33,184 nucleotides of DNA from an uncultured bacterium (GTDB lineage Bacteria > Verrucomicrobiota > Kiritimatiellia > RFP12 > UBA1067). The position numbers were made by a program, and so were the translations under genes. Position 1 is the stretch's first letter; every line of letters starts with the position of its first letter. This document shows, piece after piece, positions 1 to 6,138 of this stretch. The stretch lies in contig CADCPA010000295.1 of assembly GCA_902803135.1 (NCBI GenBank), forward strand, positions 1-33,184. The letters are read 5' to 3'. A model generated the notes under the pieces. It had not been told where the DNA came from and did no database searches. It was given only the letters and a program-made list of their open reading frames with translations.

Positions 1-33
1 CCTCGGCTTCCGCCTTGCGGCCTCCCAGGATTG
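1..33 (+). repeat. DGR variable-region 3' end with IMH-like segment
   Basis: Bases 1-28 are identical to 1236-1263. After a single G/C difference at base 29, bases 30-33 match 1265-1268 as well. A near-identical 3' end with a small fixed difference between VR and TR is the expected pattern for the initiation-of-mutagenic-homing site (IMH in VR, IMH* in TR). The diversified upstream part of the VR is outside the window. Confidence 0.7.
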
Positions 34-34
34 A
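1..34 (+). CDS. 3' end of DGR target gene (FGE-sulfatase/C-type-lectin-like C-terminus), partial
   Basis: The first 34 bases read in frame 2 as LGFRLAASQD followed by TGA. LGFRLA is the usual end of formylglycine-generating-enzyme-like (C-type lectin fold) variable domains that serve as DGR targets. The rest of the gene lies left of the window. These bases repeat the 3' end of the template repeat at 1236-1268, so this is the tail of the variable region, and the HRDC and RT genes follow directly. The function of the full protein (surface binder or displayed ligand receptor) is inferred from the family only. Confidence 0.7.
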   Translation, partial: LGFRLAASQD

Positions 35-70
35 ACCGGTAAAGTCGGTAAGGGCGAGCGGCGGACGAGA

Positions 71-97
71 GCGTCCCGCGCGGACGCGCGGGTTCGC
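71..97 (+). repeat. GC-rich hairpin just downstream of the VR
   Basis: A perfect 7-bp stem, CCCGCGC (75-81) with GCGCGGG (86-92), encloses the 4-nt loop GGAC. The stem can be extended by three more pairs across a small internal loop (71-73 with 95-97). A short GC-rich hairpin with a 4-nt loop shortly after the VR stimulates retrohoming in the Bordetella phage DGR, so this may be its equivalent. It could instead be a terminator for the target gene, although no U-tract follows. Confidence 0.4.
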
Positions 98-137
98 GGA
101 GCGAAAGCTCGGCCGCTGCGAGCCTGCGAGGAGAGCG

Positions 138-587
138 ATGAGCCAGTTCAAGACATTTGTGTTGCCCAGCGAATCCGATGCGGCGTCAGAAGGCGCATTG
201 AACGCCTTCTTGCGGTCGCATCGGATCGTGTCTGTGGCGAAGACGTATGACGCTGGCGTATGGCGGTTCTGCGTTGAATGGATTGATGGCACACAGGGCG
301 AGTCGGGCGGATGTCAGTTGAAATACGCAGAGCGGATCGACTACATGAAGGTGCTTCCGCCGGAAGTGTTTGCCGTGTTTGCTCGTCTTCGCGAGAAGCG
401 AAAGGAACTGGCACAGCAGGCGGCCGTGCCGCCTTTCACCATCGCCACGGATGCGCAGCTGGCCGAGATGGCGAAGATCAAGGAGCCGTCTCTTGCAAAA
501 CTGGGTTCTATTGAGGGCATTGGCGAGGCGCGGCTCAAGTCGTATGGCGAGGCGTTTCTCTCCATTCTGGTCGAGAGTGTGTCGTGA
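138..587 (+). CDS. HRDC-domain DGR accessory protein
   Basis: A 149-residue protein. Residues about 75-146 read as an HRDC domain (helicase and RNase D C-terminal nucleic-acid-binding fold), with the LREKRKELA and GIGEARLKSYG segments typical of the fold. HRDC-domain proteins are a recognised DGR accessory type that replaces Avd in some systems; a role in assisting the RT/template RNA is family knowledge, not visible here. The start at 138 was chosen for the GAGGAGAG ribosome site just upstream; a longer in-frame extension would run back through the VR tail and hairpin. It overlaps the RT start by four bases (GTGA), implying coupled translation. The gene looks intact although the adjacent RT is not. 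Confidence 0.75.
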   Translation: MSQFKTFVLPSESDAASEGALNAFLRSHRIVSVAKTYDAGVWRFCVEWIDGTQGESGGCQLKYAERIDYMKVLPPEVFAVFARLREKRKELAQQAAVPPFTIATDAQLAEMAKIKEPSLAKLGSIEGIGEARLKSYGEAFLSILVESVS

Positions 588-1111
588 AGCGGGTCGGCTT
601 TCTCTTCAATCAGATCACTGACCGAGAGAATCTTCTCCTTGCGTATGCGAAGGCAAGTCGCGGGAAGTGTCTGCGGGCAGAGCGGGTCGCGTTCGGGGAA
701 AATCTGGAGGCAAACATCACAGCGCTTGGTCAGGGGTTACGTGAGTTGTCCTACCCCGTCGGAAACTATTCTCGCTTTACGATATACGATCCCAAGGAGC
801 GTGAGATTTGCGCCGTACCATTTGCGGAGCGGGTGGAGGCGTTCGCGAACGGCGAACTCGGACTGGAACTCAAGCAGAGGCCATTCGTCAATCGTACGTC
901 CGCAGGTATGGACTTTCTCGGGTTCAGGGTGTTCCCTGAACGTGTCGCGCTTTCGCGCGTGTCGGCGAGGCGATACGCCTCCCGTGTTCGCGGGATTACA
1001 CGGCATTGTGCGGATGAACAGACCGCGCAGATGCGGATGACGTCGATGACGGCGTTCGTCATGCAGGCAGATTCACACGCATGGAGGGCAAAGAAACTCA
1101 AGGATATTTGA
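584..1111 (+). pseudogene. DGR reverse transcriptase with catalytic core deleted in frame
   Basis: This 175-codon ORF starts at GTG (584) overlapping the HRDC stop. Its N-terminus (MKRVGFLFNQITDRENLL, then FTIYDPKEREICAVPFAERV) matches the start of DGR-type RTs. After residue about 84 the sequence jumps to the part that normally lies beyond the catalytic Asp-Asp box (LELKQRPFVNRTSAGMDFLGFRVFP) and on to the usual C-terminal tail. No YMDD-like box and no DGR-type SQ motif remain. Family members are usually well over 300 residues, so roughly 150-180 residues are missing. The junction lies near 827-841, where the flanking protein motifs (ERV and RVEAF) would supply short homology. The reading frame is preserved with no stops, so the loss is either recent or the stub is tolerated. 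It cannot work as a polymerase by itself. Confidence 0.75.
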
Positions 1112-1143
1112 AGGTGTGCGACGAGAAGGCCGGCAACTCCAAC

Positions 1144-1268
1144 CGCGTGAACCGGGGCGGCAGCTGGAACAACAACTCCAGGAACTGCACGGCGGGCAAT
1201 CGGAACTACAACAACCCCGACAACCGCAACAACAACCTCGGCTTCCGCCTTGCGGCCTCCCAGCATTG
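1144..1268 (+). repeat. DGR template repeat (TR), 5' limit approximate
   Basis: Read in the frame of the target gene this stretch gives RVNRGGSW, then a run dominated by Asn, then LGFRLAASQ. Twelve of the 23 codons between 1168 and 1236 are AAC or AAT, the hallmark of a TR whose adenines are mutated at reverse transcription so that Asn codons can become many others. The 3' end (1236-1268) matches window bases 1-33 with one mismatch. It sits about 30 nt after the RT stop, a common TR position. The 5' boundary cannot be fixed because the VR upstream of its last 33 bases is not in the window. Confidence 0.85.
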
Positions 1269-1271
1269 TGA

Positions 1272-1660
1272 TTTCGCGACCGGTTCACAATCCCCGACGC
1301 ATCCCTGATCTGCGGTGCGAATGGCACGGCGGCAACAATGGCTCAAATGATAGCATACGCAAATGGCGCGTGTGGTAGGGCGAGAGTGAATTCACTTAAG
1401 TTGGCTGGGATTGGAAATTACCAACAGAATTATATGCTTGTGCCTGCTTATGATGGACTTGCGCTTGGTCAGATCTTTGTAGTCTCAGGATGGTTCAACG
1501 GAGAGTATTGGAATAATGGAAATAGTACGTATCCTAGGCTAATATCGCGAAAGAGCATTAACTATAACGATCTTGGGAGTGGGAAATTACCTATCTGGAT
1601 ACTTATTTGACAATATCGGATGATGATGGTACGGGTGGCCGTTACAAAGGAGGTGGCGGA
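1272..1660 (+). pseudogene. LamG/concanavalin-like domain fragment with a frameshift
   Basis: From 1272 an open frame reads IPDASLICGANGT and continues to FVVSGWF, YPRLISRKSINYND, then meets a stop at 1608. Switching frame near 1570 gives SWEWEITYLDTYLTISDDDG, which continues a LamG-like beta-sandwich pattern (VSGW, RLISRK, W.W.I, L.IS). A single-base deletion there explains both halves. There is no convincing start codon or ribosome site; the fragment begins right behind the TR. Base composition is more AT-rich than the flanking genes. The LamG assignment rests on pattern resemblance only. The right end is uncertain because the second frame runs on into the toxin gene's antisense strand. Confidence 0.45.
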
Positions 1661-1672
1661 ATGAAAGACGGG

Positions 1673-1978
1673 CTAAAGTTGGCGTGGCGTTCTGATATTC
1701 ATGAGCGTGTGCCGAACAGAAAGGATTTCTACCTTATGTTTCTGAACGCGGTAGTAGATCCAGTAGCTGTAGTCTCGGCAGAGAATCTTCCGCAGTTCCG
1801 GGCGGTTGATTTCGGGAAAGGCCTCGCGCCCAAGTTGCGGATTGGCCGGAAGCATCAATGCCGCATTACGGGCATCGCTATCGAATTGAATTGCGTAATC
1901 GAGATAGAAGTTGTCGGCAATGTAATCGAAGGCGGATTGAAGCCGCTTGATGCCGCGCTTGGTCCATACAAGTTTCAT
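1673..1978 (-). CDS. RelE/ParE-family toxin
   Basis: A 101-residue protein of normal length for the ParE/RelE toxin superfamily. The start reads MKLVWTKRGIKRLQSAFDYIA (first helix pair), and the C-terminal strand block RDYSYWIYYRVQKHKVEILSVRH is characteristic. Family members either cleave mRNA on the ribosome or poison gyrase; which of these applies cannot be decided here. The ATG overlaps the antitoxin stop (ATGA, 1975-1978), giving the usual antitoxin-first operon with coupled translation. It lies inside a decaying accessory segment, where such pairs commonly persist. Confidence 0.8.
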   Translation of the reverse strand: MKLVWTKRGIKRLQSAFDYIADNFYLDYAIQFDSDARNAALMLPANPQLGREAFPEINRPELRKILCRDYSYWIYYRVQKHKVEILSVRHTLMNIRTPRQL

Positions 1979-2295
1979 ACGGCGACTTTCTTCTGCTTTG
2001 CCGCATGTTTGGCGATGTGCTTTTCCATCATGCGTTCAACTTCCTCTGCGGTGTACACCTCGTCCCGGTCGGCTTCACCCTCGGCGACAAGGAGATCCTC
2101 ATACGTTTCGAGCTTGTCGAGCTTCTCCTGGATTTCATCCCATGTGGAGGCGTTCACGAACACGCCGGCGGTGCGTCCGTTCTGCGTGACAATCACGGGC
2201 CGGCCGGTTTCGCGGGTCTGCGTGATGTACCCGGCGAGGTTTGAGCGGAATTCGCTGAGCGGAAGAATGTCTTCGTTGGCTTTGAAGTTGATCAT
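1975..2295 (-). CDS. Phd/YefM-family antitoxin
   Basis: A 106-residue protein starting MINFKANEDILPLSEFRSNL. The pattern PLSEFRSNLAGYITQTRETGRPVIVTQNGRTAGVFV (given here as family signature over residues about 10-47) is the Phd/YefM DNA-binding fold; the acidic C-terminal half (about 60-90) should wrap the toxin. The start at 2295 was chosen because AAGGAG lies six bases before it; a 20-codon upstream extension in frame would cover the promoter. It should neutralise the downstream toxin and repress its own promoter, where a palindrome overlaps the -10 box. Confidence 0.85.
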   Translation of the reverse strand: MINFKANEDILPLSEFRSNLAGYITQTRETGRPVIVTQNGRTAGVFVNASTWDEIQEKLDKLETYEDLLVAEGEADRDEVYTAEEVERMMEKHIAKHAAKQKKVAV

Positions 2296-2322
2296 GATGA
2301 GCTCCTTTCGTGGTGAAGGTGC

Positions 2323-2355
2323 GAATATTGTACAAAATTCGGTATGGCCTGTCAA
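2323..2355 (-). promoter_or_regulatory. Toxin-antitoxin promoter with palindromic operator
   Basis: On the minus strand TTGACA (2350-2355), a 17-nt spacer and TACAAT (2327-2332) form a near-consensus sigma70 promoter. An 18-bp palindrome (2323-2340), GAAT-A-TTGTACAA-A-ATTC with only one mismatched pair of positions, covers the -10 box. Phd-type antitoxins bind such dyads to autorepress, so this is the likely operator. The start codon follows at 2295 behind an AAGGAG site. Confidence 0.75.
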
Positions 2356-2370
2356 GGAGGCGGCATGAGA

Positions 2371-2398
2371 GAATTTGAAAAGATGAATTTGAAAAGAT
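2371..2398 (+). repeat. 14-bp tandem duplication
   Basis: GAATTTGAAAAGAT occurs twice back to back (2371-2384 and 2385-2398) just upstream of the toxin-antitoxin promoter. It is not inside any recognisable gene. Confidence 0.8.
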
Positions 2399-2411
2399 GA
2401 AGAGGATGAGC

Positions 2412-2535
2412 ATTAACCACGGACCTTCACCGACGGGGCGCACTAACGTTCGCCCTGATAATCTGAAAACTGCTGAGCGTAAGCGAGGCATGTCCGTGTT
2501 GGTCGGTGGTTAAATTAACCACGGACTACACGGAC
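2412..2535 (+). repeat. Palindromic element with 13-bp direct repeat
   Basis: The 13-mer ATTAACCACGGAC occurs at 2412-2424 and again at 2514-2526. The second copy is the right arm of an imperfect inverted repeat spanning 2492-2535, centred on GTGGTTAA-A-TTAACCAC (perfect 8-bp arms) and extending outward with one gap and a few mismatches to GTCCGTG/CACGGAC. It looks like a REP-type or remnant mobile-element end. The recognisable part of the AIM24-like fragment begins directly after it. Confidence 0.6.
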
Positions 2536-2540
2536 TGGCG

Positions 2541-2780
2541 GTTTGCTGGTCCGGGACGCTCGACTTTACGGTGGACCGTTCGTCCAAGTCCCTGCTCGGG
2601 TCAATGGTTAATGGCGAGGGCCTTGTCAACGTCTATCGTGGCACAGGTAAGATACTGATGGCTCCAACGCTTCCCGGAACTCTTGACGAAGGCACCAACG
2701 CCCCTAAAGCCGAAGATGCTGAGGCGACCAAGGGTATTGGCGCAAAGCTTCTGAAGGGGGTCTCAGGACTCGTTGATTGA
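2541..2780 (+). pseudogene. 3' fragment of an AIM24-family-like gene
   Basis: The frame is open after a stop at 2511. From about 2541 it reads CWSGTLDFTVDRSS, then SLLGSMVNGEGLVNVYRGTG and KILMAPT, resembling the C-terminal beta-strand repeat of AIM24-type proteins (conserved family of uncertain function). A Lys/Ala-rich tail ends at TGA 2778-2780. The N-terminal two thirds of a normal member are absent, and the left break coincides with the palindromic element ending at 2535. GTG at 2571 could start a 69-residue peptide but has no good ribosome site. The family call is tentative. Confidence 0.45.
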
Positions 2781-2839
2781 CGATCGACATCGTTTTACAG
2801 TTAACCGCAACACTATTCGCCCACACCCTTCGCAACATT

Positions 2840-2860
2840 TTCCCCCGCTCAACGGGGGAA
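2840..2860 (+). other. Perfect hairpin in the secA promoter region
   Basis: TTCCCCCG (2840-2847), loop CTCAA, CGGGGGAA (2853-2860): eight perfect pairs. It lies where the -35 box would be expected and ends seven bases before the -10 box of secA. It may terminate transcription arriving from the accessory region or serve as an operator. The downstream T-run (TTTATGC) is short. Confidence 0.5.
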
Positions 2861-2865
2861 TTTAT

Positions 2866-2873
2866 GCTATAAT
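2866..2873 (+). promoter_or_regulatory. secA extended -10 promoter
   Basis: GCTATAAT, preceded by T at 2865, gives the extended -10 form TGCTATAAT (TATAAT at 2868-2873). No -35 match is visible. The secA ATG is at 2883, nine bases after the box, so the predicted transcription start falls at or within about three bases of the start codon. No Shine-Dalgarno is present in the gap. Confidence 0.65.
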
Positions 2874-2882
2874 ATCATTCAT

Positions 2883-5800
2883 ATGGACATTCTGAAGAAA
2901 ATTTTCGGCACGAAGAACGCGCGCGACTTGAAGCGGATCAAGCCGATCGTGGAGGAGATCAACCGCCTCGAGCAGGAATTCGAGGCCCGGCATTTCACGG
3001 CGGAAGACTATCCTCGCATGACGGCCGAGTTCCGGCGCCGCCTCGCGGCGAAGGAGGTGACGCTCGACGGTCTGCTGCCCGAGGCGTTCGCGCTCGTGAA
3101 GAACGCCTGCCGCCATCTCGTGGGAACGACCGCGGAAGTCTGCGGCCACGTGCTGACGTGGGACATGATTCCGTTCGACTGCCAGCTCGTGGGCGGCATC
3201 GTGCTGCACCAGGGCAAGATTGCGGAAATGCAGACGGGCGAAGGCAAGACGCTCGTTGCGACGCTGCCGCTCTACCTGAACGCCCTCGAAGGCAAGAACG
3301 TGCAGCTCGTGACGGTGAACGACTACCTCGCCCGCCGCGATGCCACCTGGATGGGGCATCTCTACAAGTACCTCGGCCTCACGGTCGGCTGCATCCAGAA
3401 TTCCATGGACTCCGCCGAACGTCGCGCGCAGTACCAGTGCGACATCACGTACGGCACGAACTCCGAATTCGGCTTCGACAACCTGCGCGACAACGGCATG
3501 GCGCAGCAGCCCGAGCAGGTCGTGCAGAACGGCCATCATTTCGCGATCGTCGACGAAGTCGACTCGATCCTCATCGACGAGGCCCGTACGCCGCTCATCA
3601 TTTCGGGTCCGGCGACAGTTTCGACGAGCGCGCAGTACACGGCGATGAATCCGCTCGTCGCGAGCATCGTGCGCGTGCAGGTCCAGCAGTGCAACGAGTT
3701 CATCGCCGAAGCGAAGAAGTGTCTCGCCGCAGGCGACGAGTGGGGCTGCAAGCGTCGCATCTACCAGGTCTACCACTCGACGCCGAAGCACAAGCAGATG
3801 CTTCACATGTTCGAGGACGCCGCCATCCGCAAGCTCCACGAGGAAGTGGAGATGCAGATGCTCAGCGAACTCCATCGCGAAGAAGGGCGTTCGCTCAAGG
3901 CCGAGCTCTACTTCACGATCGACGAGCGCTCGCGCGAAGTGGCGCTGACGGACAAGGGTTGCGAGAAGATGAATCCGCAGGACCCGGAAACGTTCGTCAT
4001 CCCCGACCTCGCGAGCGCGATGAGCCAGCTTGACGGCAACAAGGACATGTCGCCGGAAGAGAAGGCCGAGAAGAAGAGCCGTCTGCAGTCGGACTTCATG
4101 GAACGCTCCGCACGTGTGCACGTCATCGACCAGCTGCTCCGCGCCTACTGCCTCTACGAGCGCGACGTCGACTATGTCGTGCAGCCCGACGAGCGCGGCG
4201 TGGGCCACGTCTACATCGTCGACGAATTCACGGGCCGCATCCTGCCGGGCCGCCGTTGGTCCGACGGTCTGCACCAGGCCGTCGAGGCGAAGGAAGGCGT
4301 CGAGATCGAGAAGGAGTCGCAGACGCTCGCGACGATCACGATCCAGAACTATTTCCGCCTCTACAGGAAGCTCGCCGGCATGACGGGCACGGCCGAAACG
4401 GAAGCGCGCGAATTCAAGGACATCTACAAGCTCGACGTCACGGTGATTCCGACGAACCGTCCGATTCGCCGCATCGACGGGAACGACCAGATCTACCGCA
4501 CGCAGCGCGAGAAGTACAAGGCCATCATCGAGGACGTGCGCAAGCGCCACTCGTACGGTCAGCCGGTGCTGCTCGGCACGGTGACGGTCGACACCTCCGA
4601 AATCCTTTCGCGGCTCCTCAAGGTCGCAAAGATTCCGCATGAAGTGCTGAACGCCAAGAACCATGCGCGCGAAGCCGAAATCGTGATGCTCGCCGGCCAG
4701 CCCGGCGCCGTGACGATCGCGACGAACATGGCCGGCCGCGGTACCGACATCAAGCTCGGGCCGGGCGTGGTGACGCTGCCGCAGGACGTTGTGAAGAGCA
4801 ATCTGTCGCTCAAGGACAAACTGCCGGGCACGAAGGATACGATCCAGCAGATTCTCGAAGCGCACCCGCAGGGCCTCTTCGTGATCGGCTCGGAGCGACA
4901 TGAGTCCCGCCGCATCGACCGCCAGCTGCGCGGACGCTGCTCGCGCCAGGGCGACCCCGGCGGTTCGCAGTTCTACATTTCGCTCGAAGACAACCTCATG
5001 CGTCTCTTCGGCTCGCAGAAGATCTCGGGCATCATGCAGCGTCTCGGCATGAAGGAAGGCGAAGTGATGGAGCACCGCTGGCTGAACAAGTCGGTGGAAA
5101 CCGCCCAGCGCCGCGTCGAACAGCAGAACTACGCCATCCGCAAGCGCACGCTTGAATTCGACGACGTGATGAACAAGCAGCGTACGATCGTCTACGATCT
5201 GCGCGGCCTGATCCTCATGGGGACGCCGGAAGACGTGCACGGCACGATCCTCGACGTCTTCAACGACATCGTTCTGATGCAGTCCGAACGCTTCCTCTCC
5301 GATCCGAAGGGATCGGGCGTGGAGGAGTTCCTCGCGTGGCTCGGCGTGACGTTCCCCGTGTCGGTGACGCCGGAAGACCTCAAGCCGTTCCTCGGCGAAC
5401 CCGGCAAGGCCGGCGAGTATGTCAACAAGCTCGTCGCCGAAGCCTACGAGGCCAAGTGCGCGATGGAGGATCCGCGCGTGCTGCCGCATATGGAACGCGG
5501 CGTGTTCCTGCAGTGCATCGACCGCGAGTGGCAGGACTACCTGCGCGCGATGGACGATCTGCGCCACAACGTGAACCTCCGTTCCTACGGTCAGCGCGAC
5601 CCGCTCATCGAATACAAGCGCGAAGCGTTCGACATGTTCGAGAACCTGATGACGACCATCAAGACGGGCGTCGCGAACATGGAATTCCGTTCGCATACCG
5701 AGATGGCGGTGCGCCGCATGATGGCGGCCTCCGAGCCGGCGCAGGCCCAGGCCCCGCACCGTCCGCCGCCGCCGCATCCGCAGCGCGGTCCGCGACTGGG

Positions 5801-6074
5801 GCCGACAATCGAAGCCGCCGCCGCGCTGGCCAGCCGCCAGCAGGCCGCGCAGCCCGAGCAGCCGGCCGAACCGCCGAAACCGGCTGAGGAGAAGCCGAAG
5901 ACCGCCTTGGACGTCTTTGCGTCGATGATGTCGCAGGTCTCCAAGCGCGAGGTGCGTGTCGTCAGGCAGGGTCCGCCCGCCGCCGCGGGCGCCGGGAAGG
6001 TCGGCCGCAACAGCCCGTGTCCGTGCGGAAGCGGAAAAAAGTTTAAAAACTGCTGCGGACGCAGTCAGTTCTAA
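2883..6074 (+). CDS. secA: Preprotein translocase ATPase SecA
   Basis: A 1063-residue SecA, about 160 longer than the E. coli protein. It drives export of unfolded preproteins through SecYEG. Visible motifs are Walker A MQTGEGKT (about 115-122), the DEVDS box (about 222-226), RRWSDGLHQAVEAKEG, AGMTGTA (about 497), ATNMAGRGTDI (about 613), QLRGRCSRQGDPG, and a C-terminal zinc motif CPCGSGKKFKNCC (about 1045-1057) for SecB/ribosome binding. About 100 extra residues (245-340, Lys/Glu/Gln-rich, helical) sit between the ISGPA segment and the FTIDE segment; similar insertions are known in Bacteroidetes and PVC SecA. A Pro/Ala-rich linker (about 945-1035) precedes the zinc motif. The start is the ATG nine bases behind the -10 box. 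Confidence 0.97.
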   Translation: MDILKKIFGTKNARDLKRIKPIVEEINRLEQEFEARHFTAEDYPRMTAEFRRRLAAKEVTLDGLLPEAFALVKNACRHLVGTTAEVCGHVLTWDMIPFDCQLVGGIVLHQGKIAEMQTGEGKTLVATLPLYLNALEGKNVQLVTVNDYLARRDATWMGHLYKYLGLTVGCIQNSMDSAERRAQYQCDITYGTNSEFGFDNLRDNGMAQQPEQVVQNGHHFAIVDEVDSILIDEARTPLIISGPATVSTSAQYTAMNPLVASIVRVQVQQCNEFIAEAKKCLAAGDEWGCKRRIYQVYHSTPKHKQMLHMFEDAAIRKLHEEVEMQMLSELHREEGRSLKAELYFTIDERSREVALTDKGCEKMNPQDPETFVIPDLASAMSQLDGNKDMSPEEKAEKKSRLQSDFMERSARVHVIDQLLRAYCLYERDVDYVVQPDERGVGHVYIVDEFTGRILPGRRWSDGLHQAVEAKEGVEIEKESQTLATITIQNYFRLYRKLAGMTGTAETEAREFKDIYKLDVTVIPTNRPIRRIDGNDQIYRTQREKYKAIIEDVRKRHSYGQPVLLGTVTVDTSEILSRLLKVAKIPHEVLNAKNHAREAEIVMLAGQPGAVTIATNMAGRGTDIKLGPGVVTLPQDVVKSNLSLKDKLPGTKDTIQQILEAHPQGLFVIGSERHESRRIDRQLRGRCSRQGDPGGSQFYISLEDNLMRLFGSQKISGIMQRLGMKEGEVMEHRWLNKSVETAQRRVEQQNYAIRKRTLEFDDVMNKQRTIVYDLRGLILMGTPEDVHGTILDVFNDIVLMQSERFLSDPKGSGVEEFLAWLGVTFPVSVTPEDLKPFLGEPGKAGEYVNKLVAEAYEAKCAMEDPRVLPHMERGVFLQCIDREWQDYLRAMDDLRHNVNLRSYGQRDPLIEYKREAFDMFENLMTTIKTGVANMEFRSHTEMAVRRMMAASEPAQAQAPHRPPPPHPQRGPRLGPTIEAAAALASRQQAAQPEQPAEPPKPAEEKPKTALDVFASMMSQVSKREVRVVRQGPPAAAGAGKVGRNSPCPCGSGKKFKNCCGRSQF

Positions 6075-6138
6075 GTTCGAGTCTGACCTATCCGGCCATC
6101 GGGACCGCTACGGGACCGCTTGAATAAAGGAGAAGAAC

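Noticed and set aside
15-137. Possible N-terminal extension of the HRDC protein back to position 15
   Set aside because: It would run through the VR tail in the wrong frame and through the hairpin, and is Arg-rich without family similarity. A good ribosome site lies before 138.
1081-1308. The open frame through the TR as a protein-coding gene
   Set aside because: It has no ribosome site and starts inside the RT gene. The lectin-like translation is expected because a TR copies the end of the target gene.
1607-2368. A 253-codon plus-strand frame covering the toxin-antitoxin pair
   Set aside because: Most of it is antisense to two clear minus-strand genes. Only its first 15-20 codons are of interest, as the shifted LamG-like frame.
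2862-5777. A 971-codon open frame on the minus strand opposite secA, and similar long frames opposite 7407-10343, 12839-14296, 16102-17601, 18337-20064, 22166-24076 and 28012-29811
   Set aside because: These are antisense shadows of well-identified plus-strand genes. Strong third-position GC bias removes stops from one antisense frame; the translations are Arg/His/Val-rich low-information sequences with no family motifs.
6100-6121. A repeated CGGGACCGCT before the gene at 6139
   Set aside because: Two 11-bp units only, with no dyad or promoter match. Judged chance or slippage.
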